From the NCBI RefSeq assembly GCF_014649695.1, contig NZ_BMTN01000021.1:62001-126000 (forward strand): 64,000 bases of DNA, read 5' to 3'. The notes beneath the pieces are model-generated. The model saw nothing but the letters and a program-made list of their open reading frames with translations. It did no database searches and was not told where the DNA came from. Positions within the stretch are counted from its first letter, which is position 1, and each line of letters starts with the position of its first letter. Source of the DNA: Streptomyces kurssanovii. Lineage in GTDB: Bacteria; Actinomycetota; Actinomycetes; Streptomycetales; Streptomycetaceae. Shown in pieces: positions 9,388-18,112 of the stretch. Made by a program: the position numbers and the translations under genes.

Positions 9388-10032
9388 TCAGCTGCTCAGG
9401 AGCGTCCGCCCTGCCGTCCGGGCCGTGGCGAAGGCGCCTGCCCGGACCGCCGCGAGGGCGGCGGCGGCCGACTGGTCGGCGAGCGCCGGATCCATCGGCT
9501 CGCGCGTGATGAACAGCCTGAAGTACAACGGCGCGCTGACCGCACGGACGACGGCGCCCGCGTCGGTCCCGGCCGGTGCCTCCCCGCGCTCCACCGCCCG
9601 CTGTACGACTCTCTCGCAGCGGGAGAACCGCTCCGCGTAGAAGGCGTGCAGTGCCTCGGCGGCGCGCGGGGACTGGAAGGCCGCAGCGATGATCGCGGTG
9701 GGAGCGGCTGCCTGTTCCGGATCGGCGAAGGATCCGGCCGCCTCGCGTGCCAGCGCCCGCAGGTCCCCTTCGAGGCTCCCTGTGTCCGGTGGGATCCAGT
9801 CGTCCTCGCCGGCGAGGTCGAGCGTGTCGGCCAGGAGACCTTCGATGCCGCCCCACCGCCGGTACAGGGTCGTCTTGTGCACACCGGAGTGCTCGGCGAC
9901 GTATTCGACGGTGAGGCCGGGGTAGCCGTGTTCGCCCAGGCCCGTGAGGACGGCGTCGCGGACGGCGGCCCGCGTGCGAGCGGTGCGACCGCCGGGGCGG
10001 AGCGTGCCGGGGGCGGACCCTGACTCAATCAA
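9388..10032 (-). CDS. TetR-family transcriptional regulator
   Basis: The 214-aa protein has an N-terminal helix-turn-helix (about 20-65, containing LTVEYVAEHSGVHKTTLYRRW) and an all-helical ligand domain. The start appears to be TTG at 10032 after a GGGAG site. It is divergent from an ABC-F gene, and shared repeats in the gap suggest it represses that gene and itself. By analogy with similar pairs the ligand may be an antibiotic or metabolite; this is inference. Confidence 0.85.
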   Translation of the reverse strand: MIESGSAPGTLRPGGRTARTRAAVRDAVLTGLGEHGYPGLTVEYVAEHSGVHKTTLYRRWGGIEGLLADTLDLAGEDDWIPPDTGSLEGDLRALAREAAGSFADPEQAAAPTAIIAAAFQSPRAAEALHAFYAERFSRCERVVQRAVERGEAPAGTDAGAVVRAVSAPLYFRLFITREPMDPALADQSAAAALAAVRAGAFATARTAGRTLLSS

Positions 10033-10043
10033 TTGCTACTCCC

Positions 10044-10101
10044 GTTGCGTTAGGGGATTCGAGTGTGCCACACTGCTCGTAACGCGACAACCGTTGCGTT
10101 A
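10044..10101. promoter_or_regulatory. Probable TetR operator between the TetR and ABC-F genes
   Basis: An imperfect palindrome has 9-bp arms (TAACGCGAC at 10080-10088, GTTGCGTTA at 10093-10101; 8 of 9 paired) around AACC. An identical half-site GTTGCGTTA recurs at 10044-10052, next to the TetR start. The full site ends 21 bp before the ABC-F start. Confidence 0.6.
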
Positions 10102-10121
10102 GAACTCCGCCGGAGGTGCAC

Positions 10122-11732
10122 TTGCCCACTCAGATCTCCCTGCGCGGAGTGACCCTGTCCCGTGGCGACAGGCTGCTGTTCGACGGTGTCTCCCTTGCCG
10201 TGCGTCCAGGCGAGCGGATCGGCATCGTCGGGGAGAACGGTGCGGGGAAGTCGACGCTGCTTCGCCTGCTGGCCGGCATCGAGAGGCCGTCCGACGGCGA
10301 GGTGGTCACCGTCGCCGAGAACGGGGCGGGTCATCTGGCCCAGACCCCTGAATTACCGCCCGGGAGCACGGTCGGCGAAGCCGTTGACGCCGCCCTTGCC
10401 GAACTGCGCTCCATGGAAGCGAGGCTGCGTGAGCTCGAGGCGGACCTCGGGTCGGCGGAGCAGGGCGCCCTCGACGAGTACGGTGATCTGCTCACAGCTT
10501 TCGAGCTCCGCGGGGGATACGAAGCCGACGCCCGTGTCGACAAGGCCATGAACGGCCTGGGCATCGCCCACGTGGATCGCGAGCGTGTCCTCGGCACTCT
10601 GTCCGGAGGTGAGCAGGCCCGAGTCGGCCTCGCCTGTCTTGTCGCGGCGGCACCCGAGGTGATGCTGCTCGACGAGCCGACGAACCACCTCGACGAGACA
10701 GCGCTCGACTGGCTCGAGAGCACACTGCTCAATCACACCGGGACGGTGATCGCCGTCTCGCACGACCGCACCTTCCTGGAGCGCGTCGCCACCGCGGTCA
10801 TCGAGGTGGACGCCGACCGCTGCGCCGTCGTGCGCTACGGCGGCGGCTACGAGGGCTTCCGTGCCGAGCAGGCAGCCGCTCGAAAGCGCTGGGAGCAGGC
10901 GTACGAGGAGTGGACCGAGGAGGTGGCACGGCTCGAGGTCTTCGCGAACACCACGGCGCACAGCGTCGCCGTCGGCCGGTCCATCAAGGACAACAACAAA
11001 ATGGCCTACGACCGGGCCGGCGGGAGGGTCCAGGCCTCGGTCTCCGGTCGGATCCGTAACGCACAGGAGCGGCTGCGCAGACTCCGGGAGGAGCCGGTCG
11101 CGAAGCCTCCGGAGCCGCTTCGGTTCACCGCGGGGCCGGTGTCCGGCGCCGCGGCGGGCGAGCTCGTCAGCCTGACCGGCGTGCGCGTCGGCGACCGGCT
11201 CTCGGTTGAAGGGCTCAGTGTCGCGGCAGGGCAGAAGATCCTGATCCACGGCGGAAACGGCGCCGGGAAGTCAACCCTGCTCCGGGTCATGGCCGGCCTT
11301 GTCGAACCGGACACCGGGTCTGTGACGCGCAGAGGGAGAACCGGCTTCCTCGCCCAGGAGATCCCGGCGAACCGGCCGGCGGAGCCCCTTCTCGAGGTCT
11401 TCCGGCGGGGCCTCGCACTCGCGGACGACGAGTCCGCGGAACTGCTGCTGTCCTACGGGCTCTTCCGCTCACGGGATCTGCACATCTCCGTGGGATCCCT
11501 CTCCGCCGGGCAGCGTCGGCGGCTGGCCCTGGCCCGGCTGCTGGCCCGGCCCGCGGACCTGCTGCTTCTCGACGAGCCGGCCAACCATCTGGCACTCGGC
11601 CTGGTCGAGGATCTGGAGGAGGCCCTGTCCCGGTGGACGGGTGCGCTGGTGGTCGTCTCCCACGACCGTCTGCTGCGCCGTCGCTTCGACGGGCAGGTCC
11701 GCCGGATGGCCTCGGGGCGGCTCCTCGACTGA
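10122..11732 (+). CDS. ABC-F family ATPase, antibiotic-resistance (ribosome protection) type
   Basis: ABC-F proteins bind the ribosome and can displace antibiotics; they lack membrane segments. This 536-aa protein has two ATP-binding halves. The first has GENGAGKST, LSGGEQARV and LLDEPTNHLD; the second has GGNGAGKST, LSAGQRRRLALARLL and LLDEPANHL. A charged helical linker of about 85 residues joins them. Size and layout resemble actinomycete self-resistance proteins such as TlrC, OleB and CarA. The TTG at 10122 lies 6 bases after GGAGG; a GTG at 10116 overlaps that site and is rejected. The substrate drug cannot be told from sequence. Control is probably by the divergent TetR. Confidence 0.85.
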   Translation: MPTQISLRGVTLSRGDRLLFDGVSLAVRPGERIGIVGENGAGKSTLLRLLAGIERPSDGEVVTVAENGAGHLAQTPELPPGSTVGEAVDAALAELRSMEARLRELEADLGSAEQGALDEYGDLLTAFELRGGYEADARVDKAMNGLGIAHVDRERVLGTLSGGEQARVGLACLVAAAPEVMLLDEPTNHLDETALDWLESTLLNHTGTVIAVSHDRTFLERVATAVIEVDADRCAVVRYGGGYEGFRAEQAAARKRWEQAYEEWTEEVARLEVFANTTAHSVAVGRSIKDNNKMAYDRAGGRVQASVSGRIRNAQERLRRLREEPVAKPPEPLRFTAGPVSGAAAGELVSLTGVRVGDRLSVEGLSVAAGQKILIHGGNGAGKSTLLRVMAGLVEPDTGSVTRRGRTGFLAQEIPANRPAEPLLEVFRRGLALADDESAELLLSYGLFRSRDLHISVGSLSAGQRRRLALARLLARPADLLLLDEPANHLALGLVEDLEEALSRWTGALVVVSHDRLLRRRFDGQVRRMASGRLLD

Positions 11733-11757
11733 ACGGATGTCGCCATAGGGTCTTGGT

Positions 11758-12417
11758 ATGGCACGACCGCGACGTATCGTCCTCGTCCGGCACGGAGAAT
11801 CGGTGGGCAACGCCGATGACACGGTGTACGAACGCGAGCCCGACCATGCGCTACAGCTCACCGCGGCGGGTCTGGCCCAGGCCGCGGAGACGGGGGCGCG
11901 GCTGCGGGACCTGTTCGGCCGTGAGCGGGTCAGCGTCTACGTGTCCCCGTACCGCCGCACCCATGAGACCTTCCAGGCGTTCGGGCTCGACCCGGAGCTC
12001 GTACGGATCAGGGAAGAGCCGAGGCTGAGGGAGCAGGACTGGGGCAACTGGCAGGACAGGGAGGACGTAAGGCTCCAGAAGGCGTACCGCGACGCTTACG
12101 GCCACTTCTTCTACCGCTTCGCGCAGGGCGAGTCCGGGGCCGACGTGTACGACCGGGTCGGCGCCTTTCTGGAGAGCCTGCACCGGAGCTTCGAGTCCCC
12201 GGACCATCCGCCGAACGTCCTCCTGGTCACCCATGGTCTGACCATGCGGCTGTTCTGCATGCGGTGGTTCCACTGGTCCGTCGCGGAGTTCGAATCGCTG
12301 TCCAACCCGGGCAACGGCGAGACCCGCACCCTGCAGCTCGGCGACGACGGCAGGTACCACCTCGACCGGCCCTTCGAGCAGTGGAGGACCCCGGAGCCGT
12401 ACGGGGCCACCGGATAG
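11758..12417 (+). CDS. Histidine phosphatase (phosphoglycerate mutase-like) family protein
   Basis: The 219-aa protein begins with the branch-1 signature LVRHGESVGN, whose histidine is the phosphoacceptor. A second catalytic histidine is seen in VTHGL at about 160. ELRLREQDWGNW-like sequence (PRLREQDWGNWQ) is typical of the broad phosphatase subgroup, so a phosphatase rather than a glycolytic mutase is likely. The substrate is unknown. It starts 25 bp after the ABC-F gene and 12 bp before the next gene, suggesting one transcript. Confidence 0.85.
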   Translation: MARPRRIVLVRHGESVGNADDTVYEREPDHALQLTAAGLAQAAETGARLRDLFGRERVSVYVSPYRRTHETFQAFGLDPELVRIREEPRLREQDWGNWQDREDVRLQKAYRDAYGHFFYRFAQGESGADVYDRVGAFLESLHRSFESPDHPPNVLLVTHGLTMRLFCMRWFHWSVAEFESLSNPGNGETRTLQLGDDGRYHLDRPFEQWRTPEPYGATG

Positions 12418-12429
12418 AGTGGCAGGAAG

Positions 12430-13344
12430 ATGACCGCTGAATCCGCATCCGACCGGCGCTTCGCACGCGCTCTGGACAGCCTGCGCGGCCTGTCCGTGGG
12501 AGACGCCCTGGGCTCCCAGTTCTTCGTTCCCTCCAACTATCCGCTGCTCAAGAGGCGCGAGCTGCCGCCGTCCGTCTGGCAGTGGACCGACGACACAGAG
12601 ATGGCCTGCTCCGTCCTCGCCGTGCTCGTCGACCATCACCGTGTGGACCAGGACGCCCTCGCCTGGTCCTTCGCCGAACACCACGACTTCGACCGCGGCT
12701 ACGGCCCTGCTGTCAACCGGCTCCTCCGGCTGATCAGGGAGGGCGGCGACTGGCGGGAGCTGGCTGCCGAGCTCTTCAAGGGCCAGGGGTCGTGGGGCAA
12801 CGGCTCCGCGATGCGGATCGCACCCCTCGGCGCCTGGTACGCGGACGATCCCGAGCAGGCCACGCACCAGGCCGAGATCTCCTCGTACCCCACCCATCAG
12901 CACCGGGAGGCGGTGGTCGGCGCCATGGCGGTGGCCGCGGCGGCGGCGCTCGCTGCCGACCCCGCCGGGCCGCCCGCGTCGGCGGACCTGCTGGACGGCG
13001 TGGTCGCCCTGGTGCCGCGCAGCGCGGTGGGCGCCGGACTGCGCCGGGCCCGGGACATGCTCGACTACGACGACGCCGGTACGGTCGCCGCCGTGCTCGG
13101 CTGCGGGCGGCGTACCAGCGCCCATGACACGGTGCCGTTCGCGCTGTGGTCGGCAGCCAGGTCGCTCGGCGACTTCGAGCAGGCGTTCTGGACCACCGCC
13201 CAGGTCGGCGGCGACGTCGACACCACGTGCGCCATCGCCTGCGGCGTCGTCGCCGCGAGCAAGGGCGGACAACCGCCGGCCCACTGGCTGGAGCAGACGG
13301 AGGAACTGCCCGGCTGGATGCCCGGCGCCGACCGGCTCGGCTGA
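12430..13344 (+). CDS. ADP-ribosylglycohydrolase family protein
   Basis: This family removes ADP-ribose from proteins or small molecules using two magnesium ions. The 304-aa product keeps the metal-binding motifs WTDDTEMA (near 55) and GGDVDTTCAIA (near 270), together with GSWGNGSAMRIAPLG. GDALGSQF near the N-terminus is also typical. The ATG at 12430 follows GGAAG. The target is unknown. It is the last gene of a probable three-gene run and converges on an MFS transporter. Confidence 0.87.
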   Translation: MTAESASDRRFARALDSLRGLSVGDALGSQFFVPSNYPLLKRRELPPSVWQWTDDTEMACSVLAVLVDHHRVDQDALAWSFAEHHDFDRGYGPAVNRLLRLIREGGDWRELAAELFKGQGSWGNGSAMRIAPLGAWYADDPEQATHQAEISSYPTHQHREAVVGAMAVAAAAALAADPAGPPASADLLDGVVALVPRSAVGAGLRRARDMLDYDDAGTVAAVLGCGRRTSAHDTVPFALWSAARSLGDFEQAFWTTAQVGGDVDTTCAIACGVVAASKGGQPPAHWLEQTEELPGWMPGADRLG

Positions 13345-13362
13345 CGCCGGAGCACCCGTGAA

Positions 13363-13400
13363 CGGATACAGGCCGTCCCCCGGCGTACGGCCTGTATCCG
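13363..13400. terminator. Bidirectional terminator
   Basis: A perfect 14-bp stem (CGGATACAGGCCGT / ACGGCCTGTATCCG) with a 10-nt loop lies between the convergent hydrolase and MFS genes. Confidence 0.85.
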
Positions 13401-13405
13401 GGGCA

Positions 13406-14959
13406 TCATGCGGCGTGGCCGCCGGGGCCCGCCGCTCCGCTGAGTGCCTCCAGGTCGCTCGTGCGCACCCTGACCACGAGAACGGCTGTCACGACGGCGA
13501 GAGCGACCAGGCCCACCCCCGCCCAGAACGCGGTGGCGATGCCTTCGGCCAGCACCTGGTGACCCCACGGGGGCGGCAGCTCGTGGGTCCGTGCGAAGGC
13601 CTCCTGCTGGGCAGGTGTCGCTTCGGCGAGGAACGACGGCATCTGGCGCTCGGCCTCGTCACGGCTGGCCGTCCCGAAGACCGTCATGAGGATCGAGAGG
13701 CCGAGTGAACCGCCGACCATCTGGGTGGCATTGAGCAGACTGGAGGCCGCACCCGACTCGTGCTGCGCCACGCCGGACACGGCCGTCAGCGTCGCCGTCA
13801 CGAATACCAGGCCCATGCCGAAGCCGAAGAGCAGCATCGGCCCCAGCACTCCACCCAGGTAGGAGCTGTCGGGCGAGATGAGCGTCAGCCAGGCCATGCC
13901 GGTGCCCGTGAGGACCGCGCCGGCGGTCAGGAAGGGCTTCGGGCCCAGCACCGGCAGCAACCTAGTGGAGAGCCCGGCCGATGTCATGATCGCCACTGTG
14001 ACCGGGAGGAACGCGAGCCCGGAGGTGATGGGGCTGTAGTCGAGCACGTTCTGCACGAACAGGACGATGAAGAAGAACATGCCGAACATCGCCGCCGCGA
14101 GGCTCATCATGATCAGATACGTGCCGGAACGGTTGCGGTCGGCGAACATCCGCAGCGGCGTGATCGGATCACGGGTCTTGCGTTCGGTCAGCACGAACGC
14201 GGTCAGCAGCACCAGGGAGGCGGCGAACGCACCGAGCGTGAGCCCATCGCTCCAGCCGTCCTCCGAGGCCCTGATGAAGCCGTAGACCAGCGACGCCATG
14301 CCCGCGGTCGAGGTGAGGGCGCCTGTCACGTCGAATCGGCCGGGGTTGCGCTCCGACTCGTTGATGAACACCGGCGCGAGGACGGCGATGAGGATGCCGA
14401 TGGGCAGGTTCACGTAGAAGACCCAGCGCCAGTCCAGCCACTCCGTGAGCATGCCTCCGGCCAGCAGTCCGATGGCGGCGCCGCTCGCAGAGACGGCCGC
14501 GAAGATGCCGAAGGCGCGGTTGCGTTCCGGCCCCTCGCGGAAGGTCGTGGTGATCAGGGCGAGCGCCGTGGGCGAGGCGATGGCACCACCGACGCCCTGC
14601 AGCGCGCGGGCCGCCAGCATCTGCCACGGCTCCTGGGCGATGCCGCACAGCAGCGAGGCGAAGGTGAAGAGCAGCACGCCGGAGACGAACACCCGGCGGC
14701 GGCCGAGGATGTCGCCGGCCCTGCCGCCGAGCAGCAGGAGTCCGCCGAAGGTGAGTGTGTAGGCGTTCACCACCCAGGAGAGCTGGGCCGTGGTGAACTC
14801 GAGAGCTCCCTGGATGTGCGGAAGCGCGATATTCACAATCGTGGTGTCGAGGACCACCATGAGCTGCAGGGCTGCGATGACGGTGAGTGCGACGCCCGGA
14901 CGCCCCGGCCGGCGGGCAGCTCCCGGAGGAGCAGGTGCGGTTAACTGAGAGGTTGTCAC
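13406..14959 (-). CDS. MFS drug transporter, DHA2 (EmrB/QacA) family
   Basis: The 517-aa protein has about 14 hydrophobic segments, the number expected for DHA2 proton antiporters. It carries GGRAGDILGRRRVF (motif A), LDTTIVNIALPHI in helix 1 and ARALQGVGGAIASPTAL in helix 4. The likely role is efflux of a toxic compound. The GTG at 14959 follows GGGGGA. It is divergent from a TetR gene, with two strong palindromes in the gap, so it is probably repressed by that regulator. Confidence 0.92.
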   Translation of the reverse strand: MTTSQLTAPAPPGAARRPGRPGVALTVIAALQLMVVLDTTIVNIALPHIQGALEFTTAQLSWVVNAYTLTFGGLLLLGGRAGDILGRRRVFVSGVLLFTFASLLCGIAQEPWQMLAARALQGVGGAIASPTALALITTTFREGPERNRAFGIFAAVSASGAAIGLLAGGMLTEWLDWRWVFYVNLPIGILIAVLAPVFINESERNPGRFDVTGALTSTAGMASLVYGFIRASEDGWSDGLTLGAFAASLVLLTAFVLTERKTRDPITPLRMFADRNRSGTYLIMMSLAAAMFGMFFFIVLFVQNVLDYSPITSGLAFLPVTVAIMTSAGLSTRLLPVLGPKPFLTAGAVLTGTGMAWLTLISPDSSYLGGVLGPMLLFGFGMGLVFVTATLTAVSGVAQHESGAASSLLNATQMVGGSLGLSILMTVFGTASRDEAERQMPSFLAEATPAQQEAFARTHELPPPWGHQVLAEGIATAFWAGVGLVALAVVTAVLVVRVRTSDLEALSGAAGPGGHAA

Positions 14960-14982
14960 TATGGGTCCCCCACATATGAGTT

Positions 14983-15002
14983 AGTGAACGAAGGCGTTCA
15001 CT
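14983..15002. promoter_or_regulatory. TetR operator 1
   Basis: A perfect palindrome with arms AGTGAACG and CGTTCACT is separated by AAGG. It lies 24 bp upstream of the MFS start, where it would block transcription of the transporter. Confidence 0.75.
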
Positions 15003-15028
15003 TTCTCCTCAACCGTAGAGAGTCCCCG

Positions 15029-15052
15029 TCAGTGAACGCAAGCGTTCACTGA
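15029..15052. promoter_or_regulatory. TetR operator 2
   Basis: A perfect palindrome has 11-bp arms (TCAGTGAACGC / GCGTTCACTGA) around AA. It repeats the core arms of operator 1 and lies 29 bp upstream of the TetR start. Site centres are 48 bp apart. Confidence 0.78.
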
Positions 15053-15080
15053 ACCTCCCGTCCCCAACGGAGATATGAAG

Positions 15081-15728
15081 ATGGCCACTTCGCGCTGGAC
15101 CGGTGCCGCGGAAGTTCCGCCGGTCGCCCTGCGCCGACGAGGGCCCGTGCTGGAGCGTGCGATCCTCGAAGCCGCCCTGGAGCAGCTCAGTACGGTCGGC
15201 TGGAGCGGGCTCACGATGGAGGGGGTGGCCGCCTCCGCGCAGACCGGCAAGGCGGCCGTCTACCGTCGCTGGCCCTCGAAGGAGGACCTTGTCGCCGACG
15301 CGCTCGAGGCGGGCCTGCCGAGCCTCGATGAGGCCCCCGACCGCGGCAGCGTCCGGGAGGACCTCCTCCACGTCTGCCGGCGGGTGCGTGACGCGATGTT
15401 CTCCCGCACGGGGATGGCGCTGCGCTCGGTGCTCTACGAATGCGACACCGCCACCGCGGAACGCTTCCAGAGCCTGATCAGCACCAGGGTGATCGGGCCG
15501 TCCACCCAGCTCTTCCGCGAGGTCGTGCACCGTGGTGTGCGCCGTGGCGACGTGCGGGCGGACGCGGCCTGCGAGCTCGTCCTCGACGTGATCCCCGGCC
15601 TGCTGATGTACCGCTCGAAGATCTGTGGAAGTCACTGGCCGGACCGGGACATCGCGGAGATGATCGACCAGGTCATGGTCCCGCTGCTCCGGCCCCACAG
15701 CTGTCCGCCGCCGCCTCGCGGAACGTGA
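15081..15728 (+). CDS. TetR-family transcriptional regulator
   Basis: The 215-aa protein has an N-terminal helix-turn-helix (about 25-70, with [21 protein letters not shown]). The C-terminal domain of the TetR_C type includes [13 protein letters not shown]. The ATG at 15081 is preferred because GGAG lies 8 bases upstream; an ATG at 15075 is too close to that site. Two palindromes in the gap to the divergent MFS transporter make it the likely repressor of both genes, released by an exported compound. Confidence 0.88.
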   Translation: MATSRWTGAAEVPPVALRRRGPVLERAILEAALEQLSTVGWSGLTMEGVAASAQTGKAAVYRRWPSKEDLVADALEAGLPSLDEAPDRGSVREDLLHVCRRVRDAMFSRTGMALRSVLYECDTATAERFQSLISTRVIGPSTQLFREVVHRGVRRGDVRADAACELVLDVIPGLLMYRSKICGSHWPDRDIAEMIDQVMVPLLRPHSCPPPPRGT

Positions 15729-15780
15729 CCCGGAGCCGGGTGTCATCCGGCCGCCGGGGCGGCGTACCCTTGTTGGCGCC

Positions 15781-16482
15781 ATGGCCTACGAACCACCTAC
15801 CCACGCAGTCGAGCGCTCGATCCGGGCCACGACCGGCGCCAAGATCGTTGCCGGGATCGACGAAGTCGGCCGCGGAGCGTGGGCGGGACCGGTCACGGTC
15901 TGCGCGGCGGTCACGGGCCTGCGCCGGCCCCCCGTCGGCCTCACCGACTCCAAGCTGATCACTCCCAAGCGCCGCGCGGAGATGGCGGAGCTTCTGGAGG
16001 GCTGGGTCACGGCTCACGCCCTCGGTCACGCCTCCCCCGAGGAGATCGACGAACTGGGGATGACGGCGGCACTCCGACTGGCAGCCGGGCGGGCGCTGGA
16101 AGCGCTGCCGGTACGCCCGGACGCCATCATCCTCGACGGCAAGCACGACTACCTGGGAGTGCCCTGGCAGGTGCGCACGGTGATCAAGGGCGACCAGTCC
16201 TGCGTGGCCGTGGCCGCCGCATCGGTGATCGCCAAGGTGCACAGGGACGCGATGATGGCTCAACTGCCGGGGGAGTTCGCCGCGTTCGGCTTCGCCGACA
16301 ACGCCGGCTATCCGTCGCCCGTGCACAAGGCCGCCCTCCGGGAGCTCGGACCCACCCCGTACCACCGGCTGTCCTGGGCCTATCTCGACTACCTGCCCCA
16401 ATGGCGGCACCTCAAGAAAGTCCGGCTCTCGCCGGAAGCGGCCGAACTCGAAAGCGGGGGCCAGCTCGGCTTCGACTTCTGA
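15781..16482 (+). CDS. rnhB: Ribonuclease HII
   Basis: RNase HII cuts RNA in RNA-DNA hybrids and starts removal of ribonucleotides misinserted in DNA. The 233-aa protein has the hallmark [13 protein letters not shown] with catalytic Asp and Glu. [15 protein letters not shown] and the C-terminal [12 protein letters not shown]-type segment follow. Length is normal for the family. The start at 15781 lies 52 bp after the TetR gene. Confidence 0.95.
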   Translation: MAYEPPTHAVERSIRATTGAKIVAGIDEVGRGAWAGPVTVCAAVTGLRRPPVGLTDSKLITPKRRAEMAELLEGWVTAHALGHASPEEIDELGMTAALRLAAGRALEALPVRPDAIILDGKHDYLGVPWQVRTVIKGDQSCVAVAAASVIAKVHRDAMMAQLPGEFAAFGFADNAGYPSPVHKAALRELGPTPYHRLSWAYLDYLPQWRHLKKVRLSPEAAELESGGQLGFDF

Positions 16483-16565
16483 ACTCGCCCCGCCGTCAAC
16501 GTCCGTCGCACGTTTTGTGCCACCCGCCGATGCCATCCGCAGCGGCGTTTGATAGACATCCACCC

Positions 16566-17186
16566 ATGCCTCTCATTCCCGAGGAGCCTCACATTCACGA
16601 GAGCGCCCAGGGTCCCCGCGTCACTCCGGCCACAGGCCGCACCGCGCCGACCCCCCGTCCCGTCCCCGGTCCGCGTTCCGCGGCCTCGCCGCGTCCCGGT
16701 CACCCGGGCCCCGGGCCGTCCCGGCCCGCCCCGCCCGCGCAGCGTGGGTCCGGCGCTGCCGGCAAGCCGAAGCCGTCCCGGCCGGAGAATCGTTCCGCGC
16801 CGCAGGTCCAGCTGGTCCCCGCCCCGGCGGGTGGCGCGCTGGACGCCGCCGACGAGGCGGTCGACCTGCTGCTGGACTCCGGCCGCGCCCCCGGCGACGT
16901 CCTGGTGTTCACCACCGGTGACCAGCATCCGTGGGCCGCTCACGAGCTGTCGTTCGGTATGGGTGCCTACTGGGCCCAGCACGACGCCCGCGACGATGTC
17001 TTCTACGCGGACGCGTCTTCCGTGGAGCGGGCCGCGGCACGCCCCGTGGTCGTTGTCGCGGTCAACGGCGGCACGGACGACACCACCGCCCGCGCGCTGC
17101 CGGCCGCGATGGAGAAGGCTTCGGCGCTTCTCATCGTGTGCGGTGACCCGGAGCGGATCAACGCCGTACTCGGCGCGGGCGTCTGA
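16566..17186 (+). CDS. Conserved hypothetical protein with disordered N-terminus
   Basis: I do not recognise a named family. The 206-aa product has a Pro/Gly/Arg-rich, probably disordered first 75 residues. A compact alpha/beta domain of about 125 residues follows, beginning GALDAADEAVDLLLDSG and including LVFTTGDQHPW, VVVVAVNGGTDDTT and ALLIVCGDPERINAVLG. No signal peptide or membrane segment is seen. The ATG at 16566 is 83 bp after rnhB. Confidence 0.75.
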   Translation: MPLIPEEPHIHESAQGPRVTPATGRTAPTPRPVPGPRSAASPRPGHPGPGPSRPAPPAQRGSGAAGKPKPSRPENRSAPQVQLVPAPAGGALDAADEAVDLLLDSGRAPGDVLVFTTGDQHPWAAHELSFGMGAYWAQHDARDDVFYADASSVERAAARPVVVVAVNGGTDDTTARALPAAMEKASALLIVCGDPERINAVLGAGV

Positions 17187-17225
17187 TCCGCACCGGCGGA
17201 ACGGGCCGCACGGCCCGGTCGTGAC

Positions 17226-17252
17226 CCGGCTGCCCAGTGCCTGGGCAGCCGG
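17226..17252. terminator. Bidirectional terminator
   Basis: A perfect 12-bp stem (CCGGCTGCCCAG / CTGGGCAGCCGG) with a TGC loop sits between two convergent hypothetical genes. Confidence 0.8.
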
Positions 17253-17264
17253 TGGATGACAGCT

Positions 17265-17894
17265 TCAGCGGGCCGCCGTGCGCCGGAGCGCGTCCACGGC
17301 GCCCCCTGCCGTACGCAGGGGCACATGGTCGGTGTCGGTCCCCGCGTCCGCCAGACAGCCGGGCGAGGACGTCGAGTTGGGGTGCCGGCCCCCCCGGCCC
17401 TCACCCAGCACCTGCCAACCCCCGCGTGTCAGCGTGATGTACGCGCCGCAGCGCAGGCCGTGCAGCGTGCAGGCGTCCCGCAGGCCCCACATCCAGGCCC
17501 CGTCCTCCTCCGTCCAACGCTCGTCGCCCTCACGGCAGTAGAGCAGGACGGCGGTGCGCACCGGCGTACGCCGTCGGAGGTCGTGAGGGATCACGCGGCG
17601 CAGATGGGACAGCAGCGCGTTGCGGAACTCCCAGCCGTCCGCCGGAACGGCACGCCGGGAGAACGACGCGCTGGCCGCGAGCCGTTCCTCGTGATCGAGC
17701 ACGGCGACGACAGCCGTCGCCGGGGCGGGGCGGTGCCGCGCATGCAGTCCGCCGACGACCTCACGCGGGTTGCGCAGCAGTGGGATGCCGGCCGCTGCCC
17801 ACTCGGCCGGTTCGAGCAACCGGGCAAGGCGGTTGGCGGAGTTGGCCGATGCGGTGATCGAAGTGGCTGCGGACGAAGCGAATCCGAAGGTCAC
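17265..17894 (-). CDS. Hypothetical protein
   Basis: No family is recognised. The 209-aa product has a Ser/Ala-rich start (FGFASSAATSITASANSAN), a central segment resembling a beta-strand core (TAVVAVLDHEERLAASASF) and a C-terminal half with TAVLLYCREGDERWTEEDG and RCGAYITLTRGGWQVLG. The GTG at 17894 is chosen because of the strong upstream site AGGGAGG; a longer frame to 18035 lacks one. It lies downstream of the RecQ-like gene on the same strand, with a 218-bp gap that contains an 8-bp inverted repeat (TGCCGCAT-GGGA-ATGCGGCA, 18008-18027). Confidence 0.65.
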   Translation of the reverse strand: MTFGFASSAATSITASANSANRLARLLEPAEWAAAGIPLLRNPREVVGGLHARHRPAPATAVVAVLDHEERLAASASFSRRAVPADGWEFRNALLSHLRRVIPHDLRRRTPVRTAVLLYCREGDERWTEEDGAWMWGLRDACTLHGLRCGAYITLTRGGWQVLGEGRGGRHPNSTSSPGCLADAGTDTDHVPLRTAGGAVDALRRTAAR

Positions 17895-18112
17895 GGTCCT
17901 CCCTTCGCATACGCGCCCACAGTGCGGGCAGGGTCGGGTGAGGGCGCGCCGCGGCATGGCCCTTCTGGACCACTTACGGGCCGTGCGGGGAGCAGTCCAA
18001 TTCTTCCTGCCGCATGGGAATGCGGCAACGAGCAATTCGGCACGACCGGCTGAAATCGGCGGGTATGACTCTCATATCCCTTCCCCTATCTGCCACCGGT
18101 GACCCCTCCGCA

